DNA from: Flavobacteriales bacterium
GTDB taxonomy: Bacteria; Bacteroidota; Bacteroidia; Flavobacteriales_D; CANHHI01
NCBI GenBank assembly: GCA_947460225.1
Contig: CANHHI010000018.1
Coordinates: 1-16,628, forward strand
Direction of reading: 5' to 3'
DNA: 16,628 nt
The notes under the pieces were generated by a model. That model was not told the origin of the DNA and ran no database searches. It saw only the letters and a list, made by a program, of their open reading frames with translations. The position numbers and the translations under genes are program-made. Of this stretch, positions 8,738 to 14,896 are shown piece by piece (position 1 is the first letter of the stretch; each line of letters starts with the position of its first letter).

Positions 8738-10705
8738 ATGTTTTATTCAAAAAAACTCAAAAGCCTATTTTTAATTGGCTTAGCGACAAACATTGTAGCG
8801 CAAACCTTACCAGGAGACGCTTCTTTACCTTCTTCTAGCTTGGAAATTCAAGCATTGATAGATAAGGGTGATTGCGCACAGTGCACGTATTCTGTAGAGG
8901 ATTTTTTACGTCCCGCAGAAATTGACAACGTAAGTATTTCTCCAGATGGTTTGTACATGGCTTATTTAGCGCCTGTAAACAACCGCATGAATGTTTTTGT
9001 AAAAGGCATCAAAGACAAACAAGCTCGTCAAATTACTTTTGCTACAGAACGAGATATTCGCAGCTATTTTTGGAAAGACAATCAAATTTTGTTTTTACAG
9101 GATAAAGGGGGTGATGAAAATTTCCATATTTTTCTAGCCAAAAGAGACGGCAGTGGCACCAAAGACTTAACACCTTTTGAAAGGGTAAGAGCTGAAATCA
9201 TCAGCGATACACCCACACAAAAAGGAGAAGTTTTAATTACCTTAAACAAAAATAATCCCACATTTTTTGAACCTTATCGCTTAGATATAGAAACTGGCAA
9301 CTTACAACAAGTAGATACGGTAAAAAATCAAGAAAGTGCCCATTGGTTTGCGGATTCAGAAGGACGAATTTTAATCAAAATCGTTCAAATTGGTACCGAT
9401 CATTACTATTATTACAGAAAAACTGAAACCAATGCTTATGATTTCTTATTCAAAACAGCATTATTAGACTCTTTTGAGCCACTTTGGATAGATAAAAAGC
9501 AGCCAAACTTGCTTTATGCCAGCAGCAATTTAAATAGCAACACAGCTACTTTGATACAGTATGATTTACATAAAAAAGCAGTACACAAAGTAATCTTAGA
9601 AGACCCTATATTTGATATAGGAAGTATGGGGACAGCTTTGCGAACATCTGAACTGCGTGGCGTTGTAACACATTTAAGTTATCAACAAGAAAAACGAAAA
9701 ACCGTATTTTTTGATACACAAACAAAAAAGCATTTTGATTTTATACAAACGCAATTACCTCTTGGCTCTATTTTGCGTTTAGCCTCGCAGAGTTACGACG
9801 AAAAAACTTGGATCGTTCACGCATTTAGCGATCAAAATCCAGGCTCTTATTATTTGTACGATGCAACCAAAAAGAAATTAGAAAAATTTGCCCAAGTGAA
9901 AAGCTGGTTAGACGCTAGCAATCTTAGCCAAACAGAATCTTTTTGGTTTGAAAGTAGAGATGGCTTAAAAATACAAGCCTATATTACATTTCCAAAAGGC
10001 AAAGAACCAAAAAAATTGCCATTGGTATTAAATCCGCATGGTGGTCCTTGGGCGAGAGATATTTGGGCTTACAATGGACAAAATCAAATCTTGGCAAGTA
10101 GAGGTTATGCTGTATTGCAAGTCAATTATAGAGGCAGTACAAGTTTTGGCAGAGCCATGATGGAAAAAAGTTTCAAGGAATGGGGCAAAAATATGCAAAA
10201 TGACCTCACTGATGCCGTGGCGTATGCTATCGCAAAAGGCTGGGCGGATGAAAAACGTGTAGCTATTTATGGTGGCAGTTATGGTGGTTATGCCACACTT
10301 GCAGGTGTTGCTTTCACACCTAACTTATATGCTTGTGCTATTGATTATGTAGGCGTCTCTAACTTGCTCACTTTTATGAAAACCATTCCGCCTTACTGGC
10401 AGGCTTTTTTAGCAGAAATCTATCTTAAAGTAGGCAATCCAGAGACGGAAAAAGAAAATTTAATGGCTACGTCTCCTTTTTACCACGCAGACAAAATCAA
10501 AACACCATTGTTTGTGGTGCAAGGTGCCAATGACCCAAGAGTGAACATTGACGAATCTGACCAAATTGTGCGTGCCCTGCGTGAAAAAGGTGTACAAGTG
10601 CCTTATCTAGTCAAATACAATGAAGGGCATGGTTTTCACAACGTGGAAAATCAAATAGAATTTTACAAGGCTATGCTTGGTTTTTTAGCTATACATATAC
10701 AATAG
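8738..10705 (+). CDS. Secreted S9-family serine peptidase (prolyl oligopeptidase / acylaminoacyl-peptidase type)
   Basis: This 655-residue protein has a short signal peptide (MFYSKKLKSLFLIGLATNIVAQ), so it is periplasmic or exported. The N-terminal two thirds form a TolB/DPP-like beta-propeller, beginning VEDFLRPAEIDNVSISPDG. The C-terminal third is an alpha/beta-hydrolase, with HGGPWARD at the oxyanion side, the nucleophile elbow GGSYGGYA (Ser514), Asp599 in GANDPRVN and His631 in NEGHGFHN. The full Ser-Asp-His triad is thus present. Such COG1506-type enzymes cleave short peptides, often dipeptides or acylated residues, from the N-terminal side. A cysteine pair (GDCAQC) directly after the signal peptide is not part of the catalytic core. 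The gene stands alone, divergent from SusC2-SusD2, and ends in its own terminator. Peptide degradation after uptake is the likely role, though substrate preference cannot be told from sequence. Confidence 0.95.
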   Translation: MFYSKKLKSLFLIGLATNIVAQTLPGDASLPSSSLEIQALIDKGDCAQCTYSVEDFLRPAEIDNVSISPDGLYMAYLAPVNNRMNVFVKGIKDKQARQITFATERDIRSYFWKDNQILFLQDKGGDENFHIFLAKRDGSGTKDLTPFERVRAEIISDTPTQKGEVLITLNKNNPTFFEPYRLDIETGNLQQVDTVKNQESAHWFADSEGRILIKIVQIGTDHYYYYRKTETNAYDFLFKTALLDSFEPLWIDKKQPNLLYASSNLNSNTATLIQYDLHKKAVHKVILEDPIFDIGSMGTALRTSELRGVVTHLSYQQEKRKTVFFDTQTKKHFDFIQTQLPLGSILRLASQSYDEKTWIVHAFSDQNPGSYYLYDATKKKLEKFAQVKSWLDASNLSQTESFWFESRDGLKIQAYITFPKGKEPKKLPLVLNPHGGPWARDIWAYNGQNQILASRGYAVLQVNYRGSTSFGRAMMEKSFKEWGKNMQNDLTDAVAYAIAKGWADEKRVAIYGGSYGGYATLAGVAFTPNLYACAIDYVGVSNLLTFMKTIPPYWQAFLAEIYLKVGNPETEKENLMATSPFYHADKIKTPLFVVQGANDPRVNIDESDQIVRALREKGVQVPYLVKYNEGHGFHNVENQIEFYKAMLGFLAIHIQ

Positions 10706-10720
10706 AGCATAAAATACTGC

Positions 10721-10746
10721 AAAAGCCCCCGAATGGGGGCTTTTTT
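10721..10746 (+). terminator. Intrinsic terminator after the S9 peptidase gene
   Basis: The inverted repeat AAAAGCCCCC / GGGGGCTTTT surrounds the tetraloop GAAT and is followed by further Ts. It begins 15 bases past the peptidase stop codon. On the other strand it could also stop transcripts reading out of the convergent hlyD gene, but the T-tract there is only four bases. Confidence 0.92.
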
Positions 10747-10749
10747 ATT

Positions 10750-10861
10750 AAGCCCGCTGCGAAAGTATTTTATGGAAAATAGTTTTTGCAAAAGCGAAAT
10801 CTGAAACCAGCAAGCGAAGCGCGGTAGCAAAAAATATTTAAAATGCTTTTCGCTTGGGCTT
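10750..10861 (-). repeat. Imperfect palindromic intergenic element, copy A
   Basis: This 112-base element fills the gap between the S9 terminator and the hlyD stop codon. Its ends are AAGCCC (10750-10755) and GGGCTT (10856-10861). The arms stay complementary inward with small gaps: GCGAAA pairs with the CTTTTCGC side, ATTTTA with TAAAAT, and TTTTTGC with GCAAAAAA. Read on the minus strand, 10808 to 10750 begins GGTTTCAGATTT and aligns without gaps to 12284-12342 of copy B; I count about 43 identities in 59. The centre is a GC-rich stretch (GCAAGCGAAGCGCGG). The family is not recognised. A MITE remnant, a REP-like element or a structured RNA are all possible. No coding sequence lies in it. Confidence 0.6.
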
Positions 10862-12169
10862 TTATTGTTTGTCAAACAAACTCCTGAGTGAATAAAACAC
10901 CCTTTCTATCAAGCGCAAATCTTCTGTTACAATGCGTGCCACACCACCCATTTCGGGTTGATAGACAAAATCATAATTGTGCGAAGAACGCATGCCTTGC
11001 ACAAGTTCAATATCTAATTTATACACCCAGCCCTGTTCCTGAGAAAAAGGCATTTCCGCCTTATGTGCCACCACGCCATTGAGGTGTCCATATTGATATG
11101 CTGGGTAATTATCCAGTTGGATTAACACTTTTTGTCCTGGTTTTATTTTTCCATAGCCTTGTGCAGGCACATAAGCATAAGCCATAATGTGCTCATCTTC
11201 GGGTATGATTGCCAAAGGCTCTTGCCCTGCTGGCAAAAACTGTTGTGCACTCAGTTTTTTTAGAAATATTACCTGACCGTCCACGGGCGCACGAAAAACA
11301 TAATTTTGTCGCCAAAGTTCGGCACTATTTTCCAAAGCTGCCAATTGCGTTTGCACCTCAGTTTTGAGCATGCGCAATTTCTCTTCATATTCAAACGTTA
11401 TTTTTTGCGCTTCTTGTTCTATTTGTACCACTTGCATTTGATGTTGCAAAAATATCTTTTTTTGATTTTCTACTTCTTTGACACGTTCATGGTAGGTGGT
11501 GGCATAATTCAGCCATTCTTGGCGAGAAATAATTTCTCTATCCAAAAGATTTTGGTAAATATGCAATTGCTCACTGGCATTTTCACTTTCTTTTTGGGTA
11601 ATTTCTATTTGTTTTTGGGCAATTTGCGCTAGCTTTTGTTGATACTGCACTTGGCTTTGGCTGTATTTTAAAGTCTGTACATAATGCGTGTTTCCCCAAT
11701 GCGCTTGCAAATCCCGCAATTTTTTGACCAAGAGCACATAATCTTGTTGCAATTCGCCAAAAGACAGACTATCCAAAGGCGGTTTTACGAGCACCGAACC
11801 CGTGCGTAGATAATGTTGTACTTCTACTAAGAAACCCTGCAATTGCTTTATTTTATCTTGTGATGCGGGGCTTTTAATTTCTAAAAGCAAATCATCGGCT
11901 TGCACCAGTTGCCCGTCTTTCACATAAATATTGGAAACCATACCCGAAGTTACCGCCACCATGCGAATGGCTGGGTTTTCTGTGTTTAAGACAACCGCAC
12001 CCTCCACTGTATCTGGATATTTCACCCAAATAGATAGCGCAAGCAAAAGGGCAAATAAAATAAAAAATAAAGTGTTTCCCCAGCGTATCATCCAAGCAGG
12101 CACATCGCTGAGCATGTCTCTCACTTCATCAGAGCGGATTTCATCTATACGGTCGTTTTTTTGTTCCAT
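10862..12169 (-). CDS. HlyD-family membrane-fusion (periplasmic adaptor) protein
   Basis: The start is taken at the ATG at 12169 (MEQKNDRIDE), giving 435 residues; the frame can be extended four codons only by using TTG. A cytoplasmic tail is followed by one membrane helix (about 33-49, TLFFILFALLLALSIWV). Then comes a first lipoyl half-motif (GMVSNIYVKDGQLVQADDLL), a long glutamine-rich coiled coil (about 90-285, with a hairpin turn near REIISRQEWLNYA), the second lipoyl half (FRAPVDGQVIFLKKL) and a beta-barrel (YVPAQGYGKIKPGQKVLIQLD). This is the layout of adaptors that link an inner-membrane ABC or peptidase-ABC exporter to a TolC-like channel. It is the type found next to bacteriocin or peptide exporters in Bacteroidota. 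No ABC exporter or outer-membrane channel lies in the window, so it is an orphan here. Both flanks are palindromic elements, and the stop codon overlaps the edge of copy A. No good promoter was found just upstream. Confidence 0.92.
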   Translation of the reverse strand: MEQKNDRIDEIRSDEVRDMLSDVPAWMIRWGNTLFFILFALLLALSIWVKYPDTVEGAVVLNTENPAIRMVAVTSGMVSNIYVKDGQLVQADDLLLEIKSPASQDKIKQLQGFLVEVQHYLRTGSVLVKPPLDSLSFGELQQDYVLLVKKLRDLQAHWGNTHYVQTLKYSQSQVQYQQKLAQIAQKQIEITQKESENASEQLHIYQNLLDREIISRQEWLNYATTYHERVKEVENQKKIFLQHQMQVVQIEQEAQKITFEYEEKLRMLKTEVQTQLAALENSAELWRQNYVFRAPVDGQVIFLKKLSAQQFLPAGQEPLAIIPEDEHIMAYAYVPAQGYGKIKPGQKVLIQLDNYPAYQYGHLNGVVAHKAEMPFSQEQGWVYKLDIELVQGMRSSHNYDFVYQPEMGGVARIVTEDLRLIERVFYSLRSLFDKQ

Positions 12170-12201
12170 AGCAGGTTGCAATATACAAAAAAATACGCCA
12201 C

Positions 12202-12342
12202 AAACCCCCTGAGAAACACCTTCTTGCTTTGCATTTTTTCACAATGCTCATCTTTCAATCCTCACATACTCAGGTATGCTGTGGGTTTCAGATTTTACCT
12301 TGCAAAAAACTACTTTGCAATAAAGCATTTTGCAGGGGGGTT
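12202..12342 (+). repeat. Imperfect palindromic intergenic element, copy B
   Basis: This 141-base element lies between hlyD and the tRNA. Its outer arms are AACCCCCTG (12203-12211) and CAGGGGGGTT (12333-12342). Inner segments are also loosely complementary: TTGCTTTGC on the left, GCAATAAAGC on the right. The last 59 bases (12284-12342, beginning GGTTTCAGATTT) match copy A in the opposite orientation. A small hairpin, CATAC-TCAG-GTATG, sits immediately before the conserved core (12264-12278). No open frame is credible here. Together with the flanking bases it explains nearly all of the 210-base gap upstream of hlyD. Its nature (MITE-like, REP-like or RNA) is unknown. Confidence 0.6.
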
Positions 12343-12350
12343 GCCACGCC

Positions 12351-12375
12351 AATAAAAAACTAAGATTTTTTTATT
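12351..12375 (-). terminator. Possible weak terminator downstream of tRNA-Arg
   Basis: A perfect nine-base A/T-only inverted repeat (AATAAAAAA and TTTTTTATT) lies 5 bases past the tRNA 3' end on the minus strand, with a T-run in the second arm. The stem has no G or C, so its strength as a terminator is doubtful. Confidence 0.3.
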
Positions 12376-12379
12376 AAAG

Positions 12380-12453
12380 TCCACCCGGAAGGAGTCGAAC
12401 CTTCAACCGTCGGAGCCGAAATCCGATATTCTATCCAGTTGAACTACGGGTGG
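12380..12453 (-). tRNA. tRNA-Arg (anticodon TCG)
   Basis: The 74-base cloverleaf is complete on the minus strand. The acceptor stem is CCACCCG paired with CGGGTGG, with A as discriminator base. The D-arm is AGTTCAACTGGATAGAAT. The anticodon stem TCGGA/TCCGA holds the loop TTTCGGC, giving anticodon TCG for the arginine codon CGA. The T-arm is GAAGG-TTCGACT-CCTTC. CCA is not encoded. A perfect TACCTTTG -7 element ends 10 bases before the 5' end, so the gene has its own promoter. Confidence 0.97.
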
Positions 12454-12463
12454 AAAATCGCCA

Positions 12464-12471
12464 CAAAGGTA
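12464..12471 (-). promoter_or_regulatory. -7 promoter element for tRNA-Arg
   Basis: The minus strand reads TACCTTTG, a full match to TAnnTTTG, 10 bases before the mature tRNA 5' end. That leaves only a few leader bases after the usual start point. No TTG stands at the expected -33 distance; a TTG lies closer, 12 bases upstream of the box. Confidence 0.6.
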
Positions 12472-12528
12472 TAAACTTTTCGGCAAAAAATTTACTTTTT
12501 GGTGTAATTTATAAACAAACCTACCGTG

Positions 12529-12720
12529 CTAATCAATCCGACAGACAAAATGCCAAGGTGCTTTTAAATATTCCTTGCCAAAACCAGCATAAAATACATC
12601 ATATTCCTGCAATTGTTCGGCACTTAATAAGGTGGTTTCTATGGTTTCTGTCAATTGTAAAGCACTGCGCTCTCCGTCCGTAATGGCACGGATATCCTTG
12701 CGCAAACTATTTCTTGACAT
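12529..12720 (-). CDS. Small hypothetical protein, second gene of an overlapping pair
   Basis: This is a 63-residue frame starting MSRNSLRKDIRAITDGERSA and ending HFVCRID. I do not recognise it. The N-terminal half is charged and probably helical (SALQLTETIETTLLSAEQLQ); the C-terminal part is aromatic (YDVFYAGFGKEYLKAPWHF). There is no signal peptide or membrane helix. Its ATG lies 11 bases before the end of the preceding small gene's stop codon region, with a 14-base overlap in another frame. Translational coupling from the upstream gene is therefore likely. It ends 75 bases before the tRNA. The composition looks protein-like and the coupling supports it, but a gene this short is not certain. 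Confidence 0.6.
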   Translation of the reverse strand: MSRNSLRKDIRAITDGERSALQLTETIETTLLSAEQLQEYDVFYAGFGKEYLKAPWHFVCRID

Positions 12721-12946
12721 GCGTTTTGTATTGATTCATCAAACGCAGATGCGTGTTGAGCATGTCTTGGTGTACTTTTTTAACGTCACGTGCAAAAACA
12801 GTTTTATCATTCTTTGCGTCTGACCAAAACTGGTTGTAGAGCATTTTTACCAGCAAAGGAAAAGAAAACATCAGCAAAATACGCTCCCATAAGGAAATGT
12901 TTTCCATTTGACTAAAATCCCTCTTTTTTATCTGAATGACTGACAT
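12707..12946 (-). CDS. Small hypothetical, possibly membrane-associated protein, first gene of an overlapping pair
   Basis: With the ATG at 12946 (MSVIQIKKRD) the product has 79 residues. A second ATG at 12907 (MENISLWERI) would give 66. The frame extends further only through a TTG at 12967 that lies inside the -7 promoter box, so that longer start is ruled out. A hydrophobic stretch (LWERILLMFSFPLLVKMLY) could be a short membrane anchor or amphipathic helix. The rest is basic and helical (DAKNDKTVFARDVKKVHQDM). No family is recognised. It is the first gene behind a near-perfect Bacteroidota promoter and overlaps the next small gene by 14 bases. The choice between the two ATGs is open: the first leaves a leader of only about 10 bases, the second about 50. 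Confidence 0.6.
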   Translation of the reverse strand: MSVIQIKKRDFSQMENISLWERILLMFSFPLLVKMLYNQFWSDAKNDKTVFARDVKKVHQDMLNTHLRLMNQYKTHVKK

Positions 12947-12964
12947 AAAAGCTGTAATATACTG

Positions 12965-12994
12965 CAAAGATAATCTAAAATTTTAAATAAACAA
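12965..12994 (-). promoter_or_regulatory. Consensus Bacteroidota promoter for the small gene pair
   Basis: On the minus strand TTG (12994-12992) is followed after exactly 19 bases by TATCTTTG (12972-12965). This matches the TTG-N19-TAnnTTTG pattern of primary-sigma promoters in Bacteroidota. It ends 18 bases before the first usable ATG. Its -33 box lies within the T-run of the glmS terminator. Confidence 0.75.
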
Positions 12995-13025
12995 AAAATG
13001 CAGGCAAAATTTAATTTACCTGCAT
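12992..13025 (-). terminator. Intrinsic terminator of the glgA-like/DUF4270/glmS operon
   Basis: On the minus strand ATGCAGG (13025-13019) pairs with CCTGCAT (13004-12998). Additional A/T pairing extends into the loop, and a run of T ending in G (12998-12992) follows. It begins 18 bases past the glmS stop. The T-run doubles as the -33 region of the next promoter. Confidence 0.8.
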
Positions 13026-13042
13026 CACGTATTATCTGAAAT

Positions 13043-14893
13043 TTATTCCACAGTTACAGATTTTGCCAAGTTCCTTGGCTGATCAACGTTACAACCACGC
13101 AATACCGCCATGTGATACGCCAGCAACTGCAAAGGAACCGTTGCCACCAAAGGTGCCAAAGCGTCCAAAGTTGCAGGAATTTCTATCACATGATCCGCCA
13201 AATGACGCACCTGCTCATCACCTTCGGTAACCAAAGCAATAATCTTGCCTTTGCGTGCTTTCACTTCTTGTATATTGCTGACTATTTTTTCATAAGACGT
13301 ACCTTGATTCGCAATAACCACCACAGGCATACTTTCGTCCACCAAGGCAATGGGTCCGTGTTTCATTTCTGCAGCTGGGTAACCTTCTGCGTGTATGTAA
13401 GAAATTTCCTTGATTTTTAAAGCACCCTCCAAAGCCACTGGAAAACAAACTCCCCTGCCCAAATACAAGGCATTATTTGCTTTTTGATAAGCCTTTGCCA
13501 CTTCTTTTATGGCATCATTTTGTTTTAAAACAGACTCTATTTGTGCAGGTATCTGTTGCAAGGCTTTGATGTGTTTTTTCCTTCTGTTTTCGTCCATGCT
13601 GCCACGCAATTCCGCCAAACGCAATGCCAGCAAAGTCAGCACTGCAACTTGTGCCGTGAACGCTTTTGTGGAAGCCACACCTATTTCTGGACCTGCATGG
13701 GTATAAATTCCCGCATGCGTATTTCTTGAAATTGATGAACCTACTACGTTGCAAATGCCTAACACTATTGCGCCATGAGATTTTGCAAGTTCTATCGCTG
13801 CAAGCGTATCAGCGGTTTCCCCAGACTGAGATATAACCAGCACAAAATCACCAGTTTGTATGATAGGGTTTCTATAACGAAATTCCGAGCCATAGTCCAC
13901 ATCTACGGGAATTCTTGCGAATTCTTCAATGATATATTTGCCCACCAAGCCAGCAATCCAAGAAGTGCCACAGGCTACAATGGTAATGCGTCTGGCTTGT
14001 GCAAGCTGGGCTTCATAATCTCGTATGCCTCCCAAAGTAACTTTGGCGGTATCCGCATGCAAACGCCCCCTTAAACTATCTTGCACAGAACGAGGTTGTT
14101 CATAAATTTCTTTGAGCATAAAATGCTCAAACCCCCCTTTTTCTATACTTTCTAGTTCCAACTCCAATTCTTGAATTGCCAAAGGTTTGACTTTGTTGTC
14201 CAAACCGATGATTTGTAAACCTTTTTCTACGTCTAATACCGCTATTTCATGGTCGTTGAGATAGATAACGTCATGGGTGTATTCTACAATAGGTGTTGCA
14301 TCAGAACCTATAAAAAATTCCTCATTGTTCTTGCCAACACCCACCACCAAAGGCGAACTTTTTCTTGCGGCAATAATTCTGTTGTGGTTATTTTTATCAA
14401 TAATAACAATGGCATAAGCACCCACAACTTCTGAGAGTGCCAAACGGACAGCCTCCACCAAGTCTGCGCCTGTTTTTTTCTGCACAGATTCTATAAAATG
14501 CACCAAAACTTCGGTATCCGTTTGGCTTTTAAAAACACTTCCCCCTTTAATCAAAGATTTTTTAAGGGTTTCATAATTTTCTATAATGCCATTGTGGATT
14601 AAAGCAATGTTACCTGTTTGCGAAATATGCGGGTGTGCATTTATGTCATTGGGTTCACCATGCGTTGCCCAACGGGTATGCCCTATGCCCAAAACCGATT
14701 GTGTATTTTTATCTTGCGAGAAAACCTCTAAATCACTTACTTTTCCCTTGCATTTATACACGTTGATATTGCCTGTTTTATCCAACAAAGCAACCCCTGC
14801 GCTGTCATATCCACGATACTCCAAGCGTTGCAGACCCTTGATTAAAATCGGGTAAGCCTGTTTTTTTCCGATATAAGCTACTATGCCGCACAT
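13043..14893 (-). CDS. glmS: Glutamine-fructose-6-phosphate aminotransferase (isomerizing)
   Basis: GlmS converts fructose 6-phosphate and glutamine to glucosamine 6-phosphate and glutamate, the entry step to UDP-GlcNAc for peptidoglycan and lipopolysaccharide; it acts in the cytoplasm. The 616 residues match the usual length. The class II glutaminase domain has the nucleophile Cys2 right after the initiator Met (MCGIVAYIG), plus YRGYDSAG and GIGHTRWATHG (69-79). Two SIS sugar-isomerase domains follow, with ACGTSWIAG (Cys308 onward), ISQSGETADT, PEIGVASTKAFTAQ and HAEGYPAAEMKHGPIAL. The C-terminal tail PRNLAKSVTVE carries the conserved lysine (Lys611) expected to form the Schiff base with the sugar. 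The start is 3 bases after the DUF4270 stop, so it is the last gene of a tight operon. No glmS ribozyme-like leader is present, nor is there room for one. Confidence 0.99.
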   Translation of the reverse strand: MCGIVAYIGKKQAYPILIKGLQRLEYRGYDSAGVALLDKTGNINVYKCKGKVSDLEVFSQDKNTQSVLGIGHTRWATHGEPNDINAHPHISQTGNIALIHNGIIENYETLKKSLIKGGSVFKSQTDTEVLVHFIESVQKKTGADLVEAVRLALSEVVGAYAIVIIDKNNHNRIIAARKSSPLVVGVGKNNEEFFIGSDATPIVEYTHDVIYLNDHEIAVLDVEKGLQIIGLDNKVKPLAIQELELELESIEKGGFEHFMLKEIYEQPRSVQDSLRGRLHADTAKVTLGGIRDYEAQLAQARRITIVACGTSWIAGLVGKYIIEEFARIPVDVDYGSEFRYRNPIIQTGDFVLVISQSGETADTLAAIELAKSHGAIVLGICNVVGSSISRNTHAGIYTHAGPEIGVASTKAFTAQVAVLTLLALRLAELRGSMDENRRKKHIKALQQIPAQIESVLKQNDAIKEVAKAYQKANNALYLGRGVCFPVALEGALKIKEISYIHAEGYPAAEMKHGPIALVDESMPVVVIANQGTSYEKIVSNIQEVKARKGKIIALVTEGDEQVRHLADHVIEIPATLDALAPLVATVPLQLLAYHMAVLRGCNVDQPRNLAKSVTVE

Positions 14894-14896
14894 AAT

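Noticed and set aside
12251..12290. Possible CRISPR array (CTTTCAATCC-type repeat)
   Set aside because: There is only one unit, no second repeat at spacer distance and no cas gene in the window.
12380..12453. tRNA gene as an integration site for a mobile element
   Set aside because: No integrase gene and no repeated tRNA 3' end were seen in the window.
12529..12946. Toxin-antitoxin call for the small overlapping gene pair
   Set aside because: The overlap and size fit, but neither protein shows a known toxin or antitoxin motif.
12947..12967. TTG start at 12967 for the first small gene
   Set aside because: The TTG is part of the -7 promoter box TATCTTTG, so it would not be in the transcript.
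13043..14893. glmS ribozyme or riboswitch upstream of glmS
   Set aside because: Only three bases separate glmS from the preceding gene, so there is no leader to hold one.
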